6,775 nucleotides of DNA, taken from Candidatus Aminicenantes bacterium UBA2199 (GTDB lineage Bacteria > Acidobacteriota > Aminicenantia > UBA2199). Shown here piece by piece: positions 1 through 6,432 of this stretch (positions within the stretch are counted from its first letter, which is position 1; each line of letters starts with the position of its first letter). The position numbers and the translations under genes are program-made. Below the pieces are notes generated by a model. That model saw nothing but the letters and a program-made list of their open reading frames with translations, did not search any database and was not told the DNA's origin. The stretch covers positions 1,585 to 8,359 of the forward strand of contig DCVB01000118.1 in assembly GCA_002327965.1 (NCBI GenBank), in the 5' to 3' direction.

Positions 1-1152
1 CCGCAGGAAAAGATCTTCTCCTATGCCGGGCGTTTCCCGCAGGCCAAAAAGCTGGTCATCGCCGGTTGCGTCGCCCAGGCCGAAAAAGAGGCGATCTTCG
101 CCAGGAAGGCCCGGGTGGACTACCTGGTGGGCACCCACCAGTTCTACCGCATCGGCGAGATCGTCGACGAGATGCGCTCAAGCCGCCGACCCGGCATGGC
201 CGTCGGCTTCAGCCGCCGCTGGCAGGAGCTGGTTCCCGATCCCCGGGCCCGCGCCAGCGCCGTCACCGGCTACGTTTCCATCATGGAAGGCTGCGACAAT
301 TTCTGCTCGTACTGCATCGTCCCCTTTACCCGCGGCCGCGAGAAGCACCGCCCCATGGCCGCCATCCTGCGCGAGGCCGAGCAGCTGGCCGCCGGCGGCT
401 TCCAGGAGATCGTCCTGCTGGGCCAGAACGTCAACCACTGGCAGGAGCCCGGCGGCGGCGAGCGCTTCCCCGGCCTGCTGCGGCGGCTGGCCCGCCTGCC
501 GGTGCCCTGGATCCGTTTCATCACCTCCTACCCCGGCTACCACGAGCCGGAACTGGTCGAGGTCATGGCCGACCACCGCAACCTGGCCCGCCACATCCAT
601 TTCCCGGCCCAGTCGGGATCGACGCGCATCCTGAGGAAGATGGACCGCGACTATTCCCGCGCCGGGTACCTGAAGATCATCCGCGCCTTCCGCCGCGCCA
701 TGCCGGAGATGAAGTTCAGTTCCGACTTCATCGTCGGTTTCCCGGGCGAGAGCGAGCGCGATTTCCAACTGACCCTGTCGCTGCTGGATGAAGTGGAGTA
801 CGAGTCGGTATTCTCGTTCATTTACTCGCCGCGGCCGCACACCCGGGCTTCCGCCTGGAATCCGGAGCTGCCGTCGGCGCTGGCCAGGGAGCGTCTCATC
901 GCCCTGCAGGAGAAGCAGGCCCGGATCCAGCTGAAGAACAACCGGCGCCTGCTGGGCGAGACCCTCACCATCCTGGTCAGCGGGAAACACCCGAAGAAAG
1001 CCGGCGAAATGATCGGCCGCAGCGAGAGCCAGCGCGTGGTCAACTTCGCCTCGCGCACCCCGGTCGGCGGGTTCGCCAGGGTAAGGATCACCGGCGCCGG
1101 GCCTCACTCCCTGCGCGGCGAGGAAATCCCGCCGACAGCCCATGAGCGCTGA
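1..1152 (+). CDS. miaB: tRNA-2-methylthio-N6-dimethylallyladenosine synthase MiaB, 5'-truncated by the window
   Basis: Radical SAM methylthiotransferase that adds the 2-methylthio group to i6A37 in tRNAs reading UNN codons, using SAM and two iron-sulfur clusters. The reading frame is open from base 1, giving 383 residues. Against a usual length near 440, about 60 N-terminal residues are missing, including two of the three cysteines of the auxiliary cluster. The third is in GCVAQ at residues 22-26. The radical SAM motif CDNFCSYC is at 98-105, within the family signature SIMEGC. Other MiaB hallmarks follow: LLGQNV, a HxxPxQSGST segment at about 200-208, IVGFPGESE at about 244-252, and YSPRPHTRA. 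A C-terminal TRAM domain covers about 319-375 and ends in SLRGEE, as in MiaB. These features favour MiaB over RimO or MtaB. The end overlaps the next gene by 11 bases. The promoter lies outside the window. Confidence 0.93.
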   Translation, partial: PQEKIFSYAGRFPQAKKLVIAGCVAQAEKEAIFARKARVDYLVGTHQFYRIGEIVDEMRSSRRPGMAVGFSRRWQELVPDPRARASAVTGYVSIMEGCDNFCSYCIVPFTRGREKHRPMAAILREAEQLAAGGFQEIVLLGQNVNHWQEPGGGERFPGLLRRLARLPVPWIRFITSYPGYHEPELVEVMADHRNLARHIHFPAQSGSTRILRKMDRDYSRAGYLKIIRAFRRAMPEMKFSSDFIVGFPGESERDFQLTLSLLDEVEYESVFSFIYSPRPHTRASAWNPELPSALARERLIALQEKQARIQLKNNRRLLGETLTILVSGKHPKKAGEMIGRSESQRVVNFASRTPVGGFARVRITGAGPHSLRGEEIPPTAHER

Positions 1153-2590
1153 ACAAATCCGGCCGCGACGCCAGCTGATCTTCTTTTATCCATTCTTTTT
1201 CAGCTTGTACCCCGTCCTGCACCTCACCATGCGCAACATCAGCGAAATCTCTCTGGCGCAAGCGCTTTGGGCATCCGCGGCGGCCCTGGGCATCGCTTTC
1301 GCCTTCTGGCCGTTCACGAGGCTTTTTTCCGCTCGACCTGAAAAGCGGGCACCGGTCCTGTTCCTCTTTTTGCTGCTGTTCCATTTTTACGGGCTCTATT
1401 ACGGGCAGATCGCCGGGCTGCTGCCCGATGGCCTTTCATTGCTCGCCTCCCATGCGCTCGCCGTCCTGTTTCCCGCGGCAGCCTGGGCCCTGCTGGCATG
1501 CTTTCTGGCCCGCTCCCGATCGTCGTTTTCCGCCGGCAACCGGATCCTGGGCGTCGCGGTATGGATATTGCTGGGATGGAACATCGCCGGGATTCTCTTG
1601 CACGCTGGAACCTCGCTGGCACATTCCTTTAGAACGAAGCGGCCGGAAAGCCCGCAGTTACAAATGACCCCGGGCTCAGCCCCCGACATCTACTGCTTCA
1701 TTCTGGACGAGTTCGCCGCGCCCGGATCGGCACAGCGCCTTTTCGGCATGGATGCCGTCCCTTTCAGCGAAGCCCTGCGCCGACGAAATTTCGTTGTGGC
1801 CACGGAAAGCAGGGCGCGTTACGCATTGACCGAACCGGCCATCGCCGATATCCTGAACCTGGGTCAATTCGCCGAAAACGCTGACGCGGCGTCAGTTGTC
1901 CGTCGCAGCGCGGTCGTCGGCATCCTTAAACGCCGGGGTTATCGCATCATCGATTTCGCCAGCCTGAAACACCTTTTCCTGGAAGCGGCCGACCGGCGCA
2001 TTTATTACGACCTTTCCCGGGCATCGATCTTTTTCGACGAGTTCTACCGGACTCTCCTCGAGCGCTCCCTTCTGCGCATCCTTCCCGATGCCTGGCGGCG
2101 CCGTGAAACCGACCTGGTCCCATTTTATCGGCAGCGCATCCTGCAGGTATTTGAAGAACTCCCTGCTATTGTTGAGGAACCGGGACCAAAATTCATTTTC
2201 ATCCACCTCTTTTCCCCTCACGAACCGTTCGTGTTCACTCCCGAAGGAAACGCTGCGGCTCCCCGTCTCATCTGGGACCACTCCGACCCCCGGCGCTACC
2301 TCGGACAATACAAGTACATCAGCCGCCGCATCCTGGAAACCGTGGATATGATCATGGAGAGATCGCTGCGGCCGCCGGTCATTCTCCTGCAATCCGACCA
2401 TGGCTACCGGGGTTCCAGGCGCCGGGGAAACCGGGTCCCCCACGCGGAGATGGTCAGTGTCCTGAACGCTCTCCATCTCCCCGGCATCTTCCCGGAAAAA
2501 CTCGATCCCTCACTGTCGCCGCGCAATAATTTCCGCCTGGTTTTCAACCTCTATTTCGGCGCGGATTATCCACTATTGCCGAACGGTTGA
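1142..2590 (+). CDS. membrane-anchored alkaline-phosphatase/sulfatase-superfamily protein
   Basis: 482 residues in two parts. Residues 1-160 hold about five hydrophobic membrane segments (roughly 11-30, 38-59, 69-90, 97-122 and 134-154). Residues 180-482 form an alkaline-phosphatase-fold domain, probably extracytoplasmic. The domain opens with PDIYCFILDEF (181-191), where D189 should be a metal ligand. RYALTEPAIADILNL (226-240) follows, and T230 is the likely nucleophile. HLFSPHEPFVFTPEG (355-369) and SDHG (418-421) supply further likely metal ligands. This matches a poorly characterised family related to lipoteichoic-acid synthases and phosphoethanolamine transferases, so a role transferring or removing a phospho-group on an envelope lipid or glycan is inferred. 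The substrate is unknown. The ATG at 1142 lies inside the end of miaB with no good Shine-Dalgarno nearby, so translation is probably coupled. Starting there keeps the first membrane helix. Third codon positions look richer in A/T than in miaB or ligA. Confidence 0.85.
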   Translation: MSAEQIRPRRQLIFFYPFFFSLYPVLHLTMRNISEISLAQALWASAAALGIAFAFWPFTRLFSARPEKRAPVLFLFLLLFHFYGLYYGQIAGLLPDGLSLLASHALAVLFPAAAWALLACFLARSRSSFSAGNRILGVAVWILLGWNIAGILLHAGTSLAHSFRTKRPESPQLQMTPGSAPDIYCFILDEFAAPGSAQRLFGMDAVPFSEALRRRNFVVATESRARYALTEPAIADILNLGQFAENADAASVVRRSAVVGILKRRGYRIIDFASLKHLFLEAADRRIYYDLSRASIFFDEFYRTLLERSLLRILPDAWRRRETDLVPFYRQRILQVFEELPAIVEEPGPKFIFIHLFSPHEPFVFTPEGNAAAPRLIWDHSDPRRYLGQYKYISRRILETVDMIMERSLRPPVILLQSDHGYRGSRRRGNRVPHAEMVSVLNALHLPGIFPEKLDPSLSPRNNFRLVFNLYFGADYPLLPNG

Positions 2591-2610
2591 CCCGGGGTCG
2601 CTTGCCCGGA

Positions 2611-3039
2611 CTAACCGCGAACGACTCTGAGCGCCGGCACGATCTCCACGCTGCCCTTCAGCATGGCCCAGACGGGGCAGATCGAGCCTTCGGCCAGGGC
2701 AACCGCTTTCCCCAGGTCGGACGCATCGGCGTCCGGGGAGGCCAGGACAAATTCGATGTCAATGCGCTCAAACGACGTCGGGTGTTCCGTGCGCCGCACG
2801 CCCGAGGCGTTGACCTTCAGGCCGGCGACGGTTTTTCTCATGCGCCGCAACAGGGGAAGGACGGCGGTGGCGCTGCAGGCGGCCAGGCTCAGCAGCAGCA
2901 GCTCCAGCCCGGTGTAGCCCTGCCCGTCGCCGAGCGGGGGAGAGTAATCGGCGGTCACCGGCGGCAGGCCGCGCGCGGAGCCGAGCAAGCGTACTTTTTC
3001 ATCGACCCGCTCAATCGTCACGGATACGGGATTTTCCAT
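2611..3039 (-). CDS. OsmC/Ohr-family peroxiredoxin-like protein
   Basis: 142 residues, the usual size for the OsmC fold. Family members are cytoplasmic thiol peroxidases that reduce organic hydroperoxides with a pair of cysteines. Both are visible: C55 in LLLSLAACSATAV, the peroxidatic position at the start of the central helix, and C121 in GSICPVWAML, the resolving position. E46 in GYTGLELLLL sits where the family's conserved glutamate lies. The GSICPVWAM form of the second site resembles the YhfA/general OsmC branch more than the organic-hydroperoxide-resistance Ohr branch, so I give no symbol. It is the second gene of a ligA-led transcript. Its ATG is 10 bases after the ligA stop codon, with AGGAG placed 7 bases upstream. 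It ends 20 bases from the convergent phosphatase gene. Confidence 0.88.
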   Translation of the reverse strand: MENPVSVTIERVDEKVRLLGSARGLPPVTADYSPPLGDGQGYTGLELLLLSLAACSATAVLPLLRRMRKTVAGLKVNASGVRRTEHPTSFERIDIEFVLASPDADASDLGKAVALAEGSICPVWAMLKGSVEIVPALRVVRG

Positions 3040-3046
3040 TCTGCAT

Positions 3047-3051
3047 CTCCT
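3047..3051 (-). promoter_or_regulatory. ribosome binding site of the OsmC gene, overlapping the ligA stop
   Basis: On the minus strand AGGAG lies 7 bases before the ATG at 3039. Its first two bases are the last two of the ligA TAG stop (TAGGAG). The arrangement suits re-initiation by ribosomes finishing ligA, and it fixes the OsmC start. Confidence 0.8.
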
Positions 3052-5101
3052 ATTTTTCGGTTTTGGGTTGCTGCAGCAACTCCTGGAATTCGCTCTCGGA
3101 AACGACCCGGACCTTGAGCTTCTCCGCCTTGGCCAGCTTGGAACCGGCGGCGGCCCCGGCCAGCAGGTGGCTGGTGCGCGAGGTCACGCTTTCGGCGACC
3201 CGGCCACCGCGCCGGCGGATCTCGTCGGCGGCCAGCGAGCGCGGGTTGAACTTCTCAAGGGAGCCGGTGATGACCCAGACCTGGCCGGCGAACGAGTCGT
3301 CGATGCGGCCCGCAATCCGCTCTTCAACGCGGAAGCGCAGCCCGGCGTCGCGCAGGCGGGCGATCAGCTCCAGGTTGGCCGGCGAGCTGAAATGGTCCAC
3401 CAGCTGGCGCGCCGTGGCCTCGCCGATCCCGTCGACCGCGGCGAACGCCTGCCAGTCGCCCTGGGCGGCGGCGGCGATGATCTTGTCGATGTCGTCGAAG
3501 CCGTGGGCGATGAGCGCCGCGGCGACGGCGGCGGCCAGCCCCTCGAAGCCGAGCGCGGCCAGCACGCGGGCGAACGGCCGCTCCTTGCTCTTTTCCACCC
3601 CGTCGCGGATGCGCTCGATCTTTCGCTCCTTGTACCCTTCCTCGCCCTGCAGGCGGGAGGTGTCGAAGCGGTAGATGTCGGGGATTGTCCGTACCCAGCC
3701 TTTCTCGTAGAGGAAGGCGATGGTCTTCTCGCCCAGGGACTCGATGTCCATCTGCTCCTTGGCGCAAAAATAGCTGAGCGCCCGTTTCTGCCGCTCCGGG
3801 CACGAGCCGTTGCGGCAGAAATGATGCGCTCCCTCCTTCACCAGCCGGGAGGAGCAGAACGGGCAGCGCTCGGGCAGCCGGTAGACCGACGGGGCCTGCT
3901 CGCTCTTTTCCAGCACCTCGTCGACGGCGGGAATGACATCGCCGCGCCTGGAGATCGCGACCTGGTCGCCGATGCCCAGCTCCAGCATGTCGATGTAGTC
4001 CTGGTTGTGCAGGGTGGCGCGGGTGACGGTGCTGCCGGAGAGCCGGACCGGCTGGAGCAGCGCCACCGGCGTCACGCGGCCGTTGCGCCCCACCTGGACC
4101 AGCACGTCCATGAGTTCGCTGCGCGCCTGCGGCGCCTCGAACTTGTAGGCCATGGCCCAGCGCGGGTGGTGGGCGGTGAAGCCCAGTTCCTGGCGCATCT
4201 CCAGGTCGGTCAGCTTGAGCACCAGGCCGTCGATGTCATAGGGCACGCCGGCGCGGGCGGCGCCCAGGCGGCGCAGGTAATCCTCGACCCCCGCCAGCGG
4301 GGCGGAAACGGCTTCGGGAAACAGCGCTTGCGCCTGCCGCCGCCGCGCCTCGCTGTCGCAGAAGAAACCCAGCCGCGGGTTGACGCGGAAGCCCAGGTCG
4401 CGCAACCGGGCCAGAACCTCAAGGTGGTCCCTGGGGGCGGCGGCGAAGAATCCCTCGTAGACGAACAGGTTCAACGGCACCCGGGCGGTCAGGGACGACT
4501 TGAGGTTGCGCAGCGATCCGGCCGCCAGGTTGCGCGGATTGGCGTACTTCTCGGTCAGGCCGGCGTTGAAGCGGGCGAAATCGTCGCGGGTGATGTAGAT
4601 CTCGCCGCGCACGGCCAGGGCGCCGGGCACGGCGATGCGCAGTGGGACCTGGCCGATGGTGCGCACGTTGTCGCTGACGTCGTTGCCGGTCAAGCCGTTG
4701 CCGCGGGTCAGGGCATGCTGCAGTTCGCCGCGCTCGTAGTACAGGACGATGGAGGCGCCGTCGATCTTCTCCTCGACGGTGAAGCCCGGGTCGTTGCCGC
4801 AGGCAGCGGCGGTCTTGCGCAGCCACTGCGCCGCCTGCTGCGCCTCGTAGAGCTTGTCCAGGCTGAGCACCGGGACCGCGTGCGGCCGTTCGGGAAAACT
4901 GCCGTCCAGGTCGGAACCGACGCGGCAACTGGGGGAATTGGGGCCGGCGTACTGCGGGTGGCGTTTCTCCAGTTCCACGAGCTCGTCCAGCAGCCGGTCA
5001 TACTCGGCATCGCTGATCTCGGGGCGGGCCAGGACGTAGTAGAGGTGCTGGTGACGCAGCAGTTCTGCGGCCAGGACCTCCATGCGCTTGCGGGGCTCCA
5101 T
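3050..5101 (-). CDS. ligA: NAD-dependent DNA ligase LigA
   Basis: Seals nicks in DNA during replication and repair, using NAD+ to adenylate an active-site lysine. From the ATG at 5101 the protein has 683 residues, about the normal length. The order of domains is complete. An N-terminal Ia domain contains HLYYV and SDAEYDRL. The adenylation domain has the catalytic lysine K112 in EKIDG, then RGEIYI, DGLVLK and AYKFEA. An OB fold begins with QVGRNGRVTPVA. A zinc finger has four cysteines at 413, 416, 429 and 434. Helix-hairpin-helix repeats follow, including a clear VDGIGEATA at about 556-564. The last 80 residues are a BRCT domain (TGSLEKFNPRS, GGRV, GSKLAKA). An in-frame ATG at 5182 would add 27 residues without ligase similarity and would run across the promoter at 5108-5136, so I rejected it. 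The hairpin expected near residues 518-525 is degenerate. Expression is probably from a leaderless transcript. Confidence 0.97.
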   Translation of the reverse strand: MEPRKRMEVLAAELLRHQHLYYVLARPEISDAEYDRLLDELVELEKRHPQYAGPNSPSCRVGSDLDGSFPERPHAVPVLSLDKLYEAQQAAQWLRKTAAACGNDPGFTVEEKIDGASIVLYYERGELQHALTRGNGLTGNDVSDNVRTIGQVPLRIAVPGALAVRGEIYITRDDFARFNAGLTEKYANPRNLAAGSLRNLKSSLTARVPLNLFVYEGFFAAAPRDHLEVLARLRDLGFRVNPRLGFFCDSEARRRQAQALFPEAVSAPLAGVEDYLRRLGAARAGVPYDIDGLVLKLTDLEMRQELGFTAHHPRWAMAYKFEAPQARSELMDVLVQVGRNGRVTPVALLQPVRLSGSTVTRATLHNQDYIDMLELGIGDQVAISRRGDVIPAVDEVLEKSEQAPSVYRLPERCPFCSSRLVKEGAHHFCRNGSCPERQKRALSYFCAKEQMDIESLGEKTIAFLYEKGWVRTIPDIYRFDTSRLQGEEGYKERKIERIRDGVEKSKERPFARVLAALGFEGLAAAVAAALIAHGFDDIDKIIAAAAQGDWQAFAAVDGIGEATARQLVDHFSSPANLELIARLRDAGLRFRVEERIAGRIDDSFAGQVWVITGSLEKFNPRSLAADEIRRRGGRVAESVTSRTSHLLAGAAAGSKLAKAEKLKVRVVSESEFQELLQQPKTEK

Positions 5102-5107
5102 GGGGCC

Positions 5108-5136
5108 ATTATAGGGAAATCCGGGGCGCGAGTAAA
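5108..5136 (-). promoter_or_regulatory. sigma-70-type promoter of ligA, predicted leaderless
   Basis: On the minus strand a perfect TATAAT (5113-5108) is preceded, after a 17-base spacer, by TTTACT (5136-5131; 4 of 6 matches to TTGACA). Only six bases (GGCCCC) separate the -10 box from the ligA ATG. The usual start of transcription 7 bases downstream would fall on the A of the ATG itself. No Shine-Dalgarno sequence precedes this ATG. Confidence 0.7.
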
Positions 5137-5175
5137 CCGCAAGGGCCCCCGAGCCCAAAGCGATCCGGGGTGAGC

Positions 5176-5204
5176 TTGACAAACGGCAGAAATCTTTATA
5201 CTAT
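5176..5204 (+). promoter_or_regulatory. sigma-70-type promoter of the PATAN/DUF4388 gene
   Basis: A consensus TTGACA at 5176-5181 is followed after 17 bases by TACTAT at 5199-5204 (4 of 6). The overlapping TATACT at 5197-5202 (5 of 6, 15-base spacer) is an alternative -10. The segment downstream is markedly AT-rich. Transcription would start near 5211, giving a leader of about 29 bases. The leader carries a weak purine-rich ribosome binding site (AGAAGTGAG, about 5229-5237) before the ATG at 5240. It diverges from the ligA promoter. Confidence 0.72.
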
Positions 5205-5239
5205 TTAATTTCAAAATTGTTAAAAAAAGAAGTGAGACA

Positions 5240-5779
5240 ATGAGCTTAAAAGGATCACTGACTTCGATCAACCTGGCGGACATCATCCAGCTGGTCTCCA
5301 ACTCCAAGCAGACCGGGCGCTTCGTCCTCTCGCGCAGCAACGGTCAGAAGGGAGCGATCTACCTGAAGGCCGGCGAGATCGTCCATGCCGAGGTCGAAGA
5401 ATACAAGGGCGAAGACGCCATTTTCACCGTCATCTCCTGGGACGACGGCGAGTTCGCCTTCGAAGAGGGGGCCTTCGACACCGGCAGCAGCGTCATCCGC
5501 CCCATCACCTCGCTGCTGATGGAAGCGGCGCGGCGCATCGACGAGTGGAAACTGCTGCGCAAGAAGATCGGTTCCATCAACGCCATCCCCGAATTCAGCG
5601 CCATCGACCGCCAGGAGCGGCGCAAGATCTCGCTGTCGACCATGGAATGGGTGATCATCGCCAAGATCGACGGCAAGAAAAGCATCGACCAGATCTCGCG
5701 CGAATGCGGCGTCAACATCTACGACACCTCGCGCATCATCTACGGCATGGTCACTTCGGACCTGATCAAGCTGAAGTAG
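5240..5779 (+). CDS. PATAN (DUF4388) domain protein with C-terminal winged-helix-like segment
   Basis: 179 residues, soluble, with no signal peptide or membrane helix. Residues about 4-77 are a DUF4388/PATAN domain. The visible signatures are KGSLTSINLADIIQLV, KQTGRFVLS, GAIYLKAGEIVHAE, and GEDAIFTVISWDDGEFAFEEG. A helix with SLLMEAARRIDEW (91-103) follows, as is common after this domain. Residues 133-179 (MEWVIIAKIDGKKSIDQIS to the end) look like a small winged-helix module of the kind that often trails PATAN domains. PATAN domains are known from PatA-type response regulators and from proteins linked to gliding, type IV pili and small-GTPase (MglA-like) signalling. They mediate protein contacts. 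This copy has no receiver domain and no obvious partner nearby, so its signalling role is inferred from the family. It has its own consensus-like promoter and appears to be a single-gene unit. Confidence 0.85.
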   Translation: MSLKGSLTSINLADIIQLVSNSKQTGRFVLSRSNGQKGAIYLKAGEIVHAEVEEYKGEDAIFTVISWDDGEFAFEEGAFDTGSSVIRPITSLLMEAARRIDEWKLLRKKIGSINAIPEFSAIDRQERRKISLSTMEWVIIAKIDGKKSIDQISRECGVNIYDTSRIIYGMVTSDLIKLK

Positions 5780-5814
5780 CGCCATAATTCCCAAGAACCT
5801 CCAAGAAACACTTA

Positions 5815-5989
5815 TAAGACTAAAATTCCAAGCTCCAAGCACCAAATCCCAAACAAATTCCAAGTTCCAAATTCCAATGTCCTAAACGAAAGACATTTCC
5901 AAGTATCTTTTCTTCGTTTGGGTCATTTGGTCATTGGAATTTGGAGCTTATTTGGAATTTGGAGTTTGGAATTTGGTGCTTTAGTCTTA
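5815..5989. repeat. 175-bp imperfect inverted-repeat element built from CCAA-type heptamers
   Basis: The ends are a perfect 10-bp inverted repeat, TAAGACTAAA at 5815-5824 and its complement at 5980-5989. The left arm then has four adjacent heptamers ending in CCAA (5825-5852), a 4-base spacer, and three more (5857-5877). The right arm, read on the minus strand, has four (5979-5952), a 4-base spacer, and two (5947-5934). ATTCCAA is the commonest form. After the innermost heptamer both arms read TG, and near the centre AAACGAAAGA (5884-5893) pairs with TCTTCGTTT (5911-5919) around a loop of about 17 bases. The AT-rich composition contrasts with the flanking genes. It lies between convergent genes and could fold into a long hairpin in either transcript, so it may also end transcription. 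No target-site duplication or transposase is visible. Confidence 0.8.
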
Positions 5990-6006
5990 CTAGATATCAC
6001 TGTTCC

Positions 6007-6034
6007 TTACGACTTACGAATTACGAATCACGAC
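6007..6034. repeat. four tandem heptamers of the TTACGAA type
   Basis: Four adjacent 7-base units fill this stretch exactly: TTACGAC, TTACGAA, TTACGAA and TCACGAC. It lies 17 bases beyond the large inverted repeat and 20 bases before the end of acpS. The unit is unrelated in sequence to the CCAA heptamers but has the same period. The junction of units two and three contains the palindrome TTCGTAA/TTACGAA only in part, so I see no clear hairpin. Together with 5815-5989 it accounts for most of the 275-base gap between genes. The remainder, 5780-5814 and 5990-6006, shows only scattered CCAAG words. Confidence 0.7.
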
Positions 6035-6054
6035 AGCTTGCCCCTGGCTGCCAG

Positions 6055-6426
6055 TTACTCGATGACCACCAGGGCAACGGCCATCCCTCGCGTGTGCGAC
6101 AGCGAGAGCAGTGCGCGCTTGAGCTTGCGCCGGCGGAACTGGCGCAGCGCCACGGCGGCCAGGCGCAGCTGCGGCTTGCCCAGCTCGTCGTTTTCCACCT
6201 CCACGTCGCGCCAGCCCATGCCGTCGCGGAAGCCCGTTCCCAGCGCCTTGAAGAAGGCCTCCTTGGCGGTGAAGCGCGCCGCGTAATGCTGGGCCCGGCA
6301 GAACTTGGATTCGCAGTAGGCGATCTCGCGCTGGGTGAAGATGCGCTCGGCGAACCCCTGGTCCTGTTCGATCAGTCTGCGCACCCGCTCGATCTCCACC
6401 ATATCCACGCCGACGCCCTTGATCAT
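6055..6426 (-). CDS. acpS: holo-[acyl-carrier-protein] synthase AcpS
   Basis: Transfers the 4'-phosphopantetheine arm of coenzyme A to apo-ACP, which activates fatty-acid synthesis in the cytoplasm. From the ATG at 6426 the protein has 123 residues, normal for the trimeric AcpS type. It opens with MIKGVGVDMVEIERV, in which D8 is the magnesium ligand. RFTAKEAFFKALGTG (51-65) carries the second ligand E56 and the CoA-binding lysine region. The C-terminal LSLSHTRGMAVALVVIE holds the conserved SLSH segment. An in-frame ATG at 6558 would add 44 unrelated residues and cross two promoters, so I rejected it. No Shine-Dalgarno precedes the chosen start, but a promoter ends 6 bases upstream of it, which suggests a leaderless mRNA. 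The gene diverges from the penicillin-binding protein gene. Confidence 0.95.
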   Translation of the reverse strand: MIKGVGVDMVEIERVRRLIEQDQGFAERIFTQREIAYCESKFCRAQHYAARFTAKEAFFKALGTGFRDGMGWRDVEVENDELGKPQLRLAAVALRQFRRRKLKRALLSLSHTRGMAVALVVIE

Positions 6427-6432
6427 GGGCTG

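Noticed and set aside
178..1143. A 321-codon minus-strand frame opposite miaB
   Set aside because: It is an antisense shadow with no recognisable motif and a composition typical of reversed GC-rich coding sequence.
2592..2609. Possible hairpin terminator between the convergent phosphatase and OsmC genes
   Set aside because: Only a 5-bp CCGGG/CCCGG stem with an 8-base loop, and no run of T on either side. Too weak to call.
2587..3117. A 176-codon plus-strand frame opposite the OsmC gene
   Set aside because: The minus-strand frame has both OsmC cysteines and a proper ribosome binding site. The plus-strand product has no family features.
3068..5173. A 701-codon open frame on the plus strand, antisense to nearly all of ligA
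   Set aside because: It is the mirror of a long GC-rich gene. The translation is low-complexity, rich in G, A, V, Q and D, with no domain, and ligA itself is beyond doubt.
5102..5182. N-terminal extension of LigA to the upstream ATG
   Set aside because: The added 27 residues match nothing in LigA and the segment holds the ligA -35 and -10 boxes.
5815..6034. CRISPR array as an explanation for the repeats
   Set aside because: The units are 7 bases and adjacent, without repeat-sized units or unique spacers, and no cas gene is near.
5918..6286. A 122-codon plus-strand frame across the repeat region into acpS
   Set aside because: Its first part is the translated heptamers (IWSLEFG-like and LRITN-like words) and the rest is antisense to acpS. 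It is a repeat artefact.
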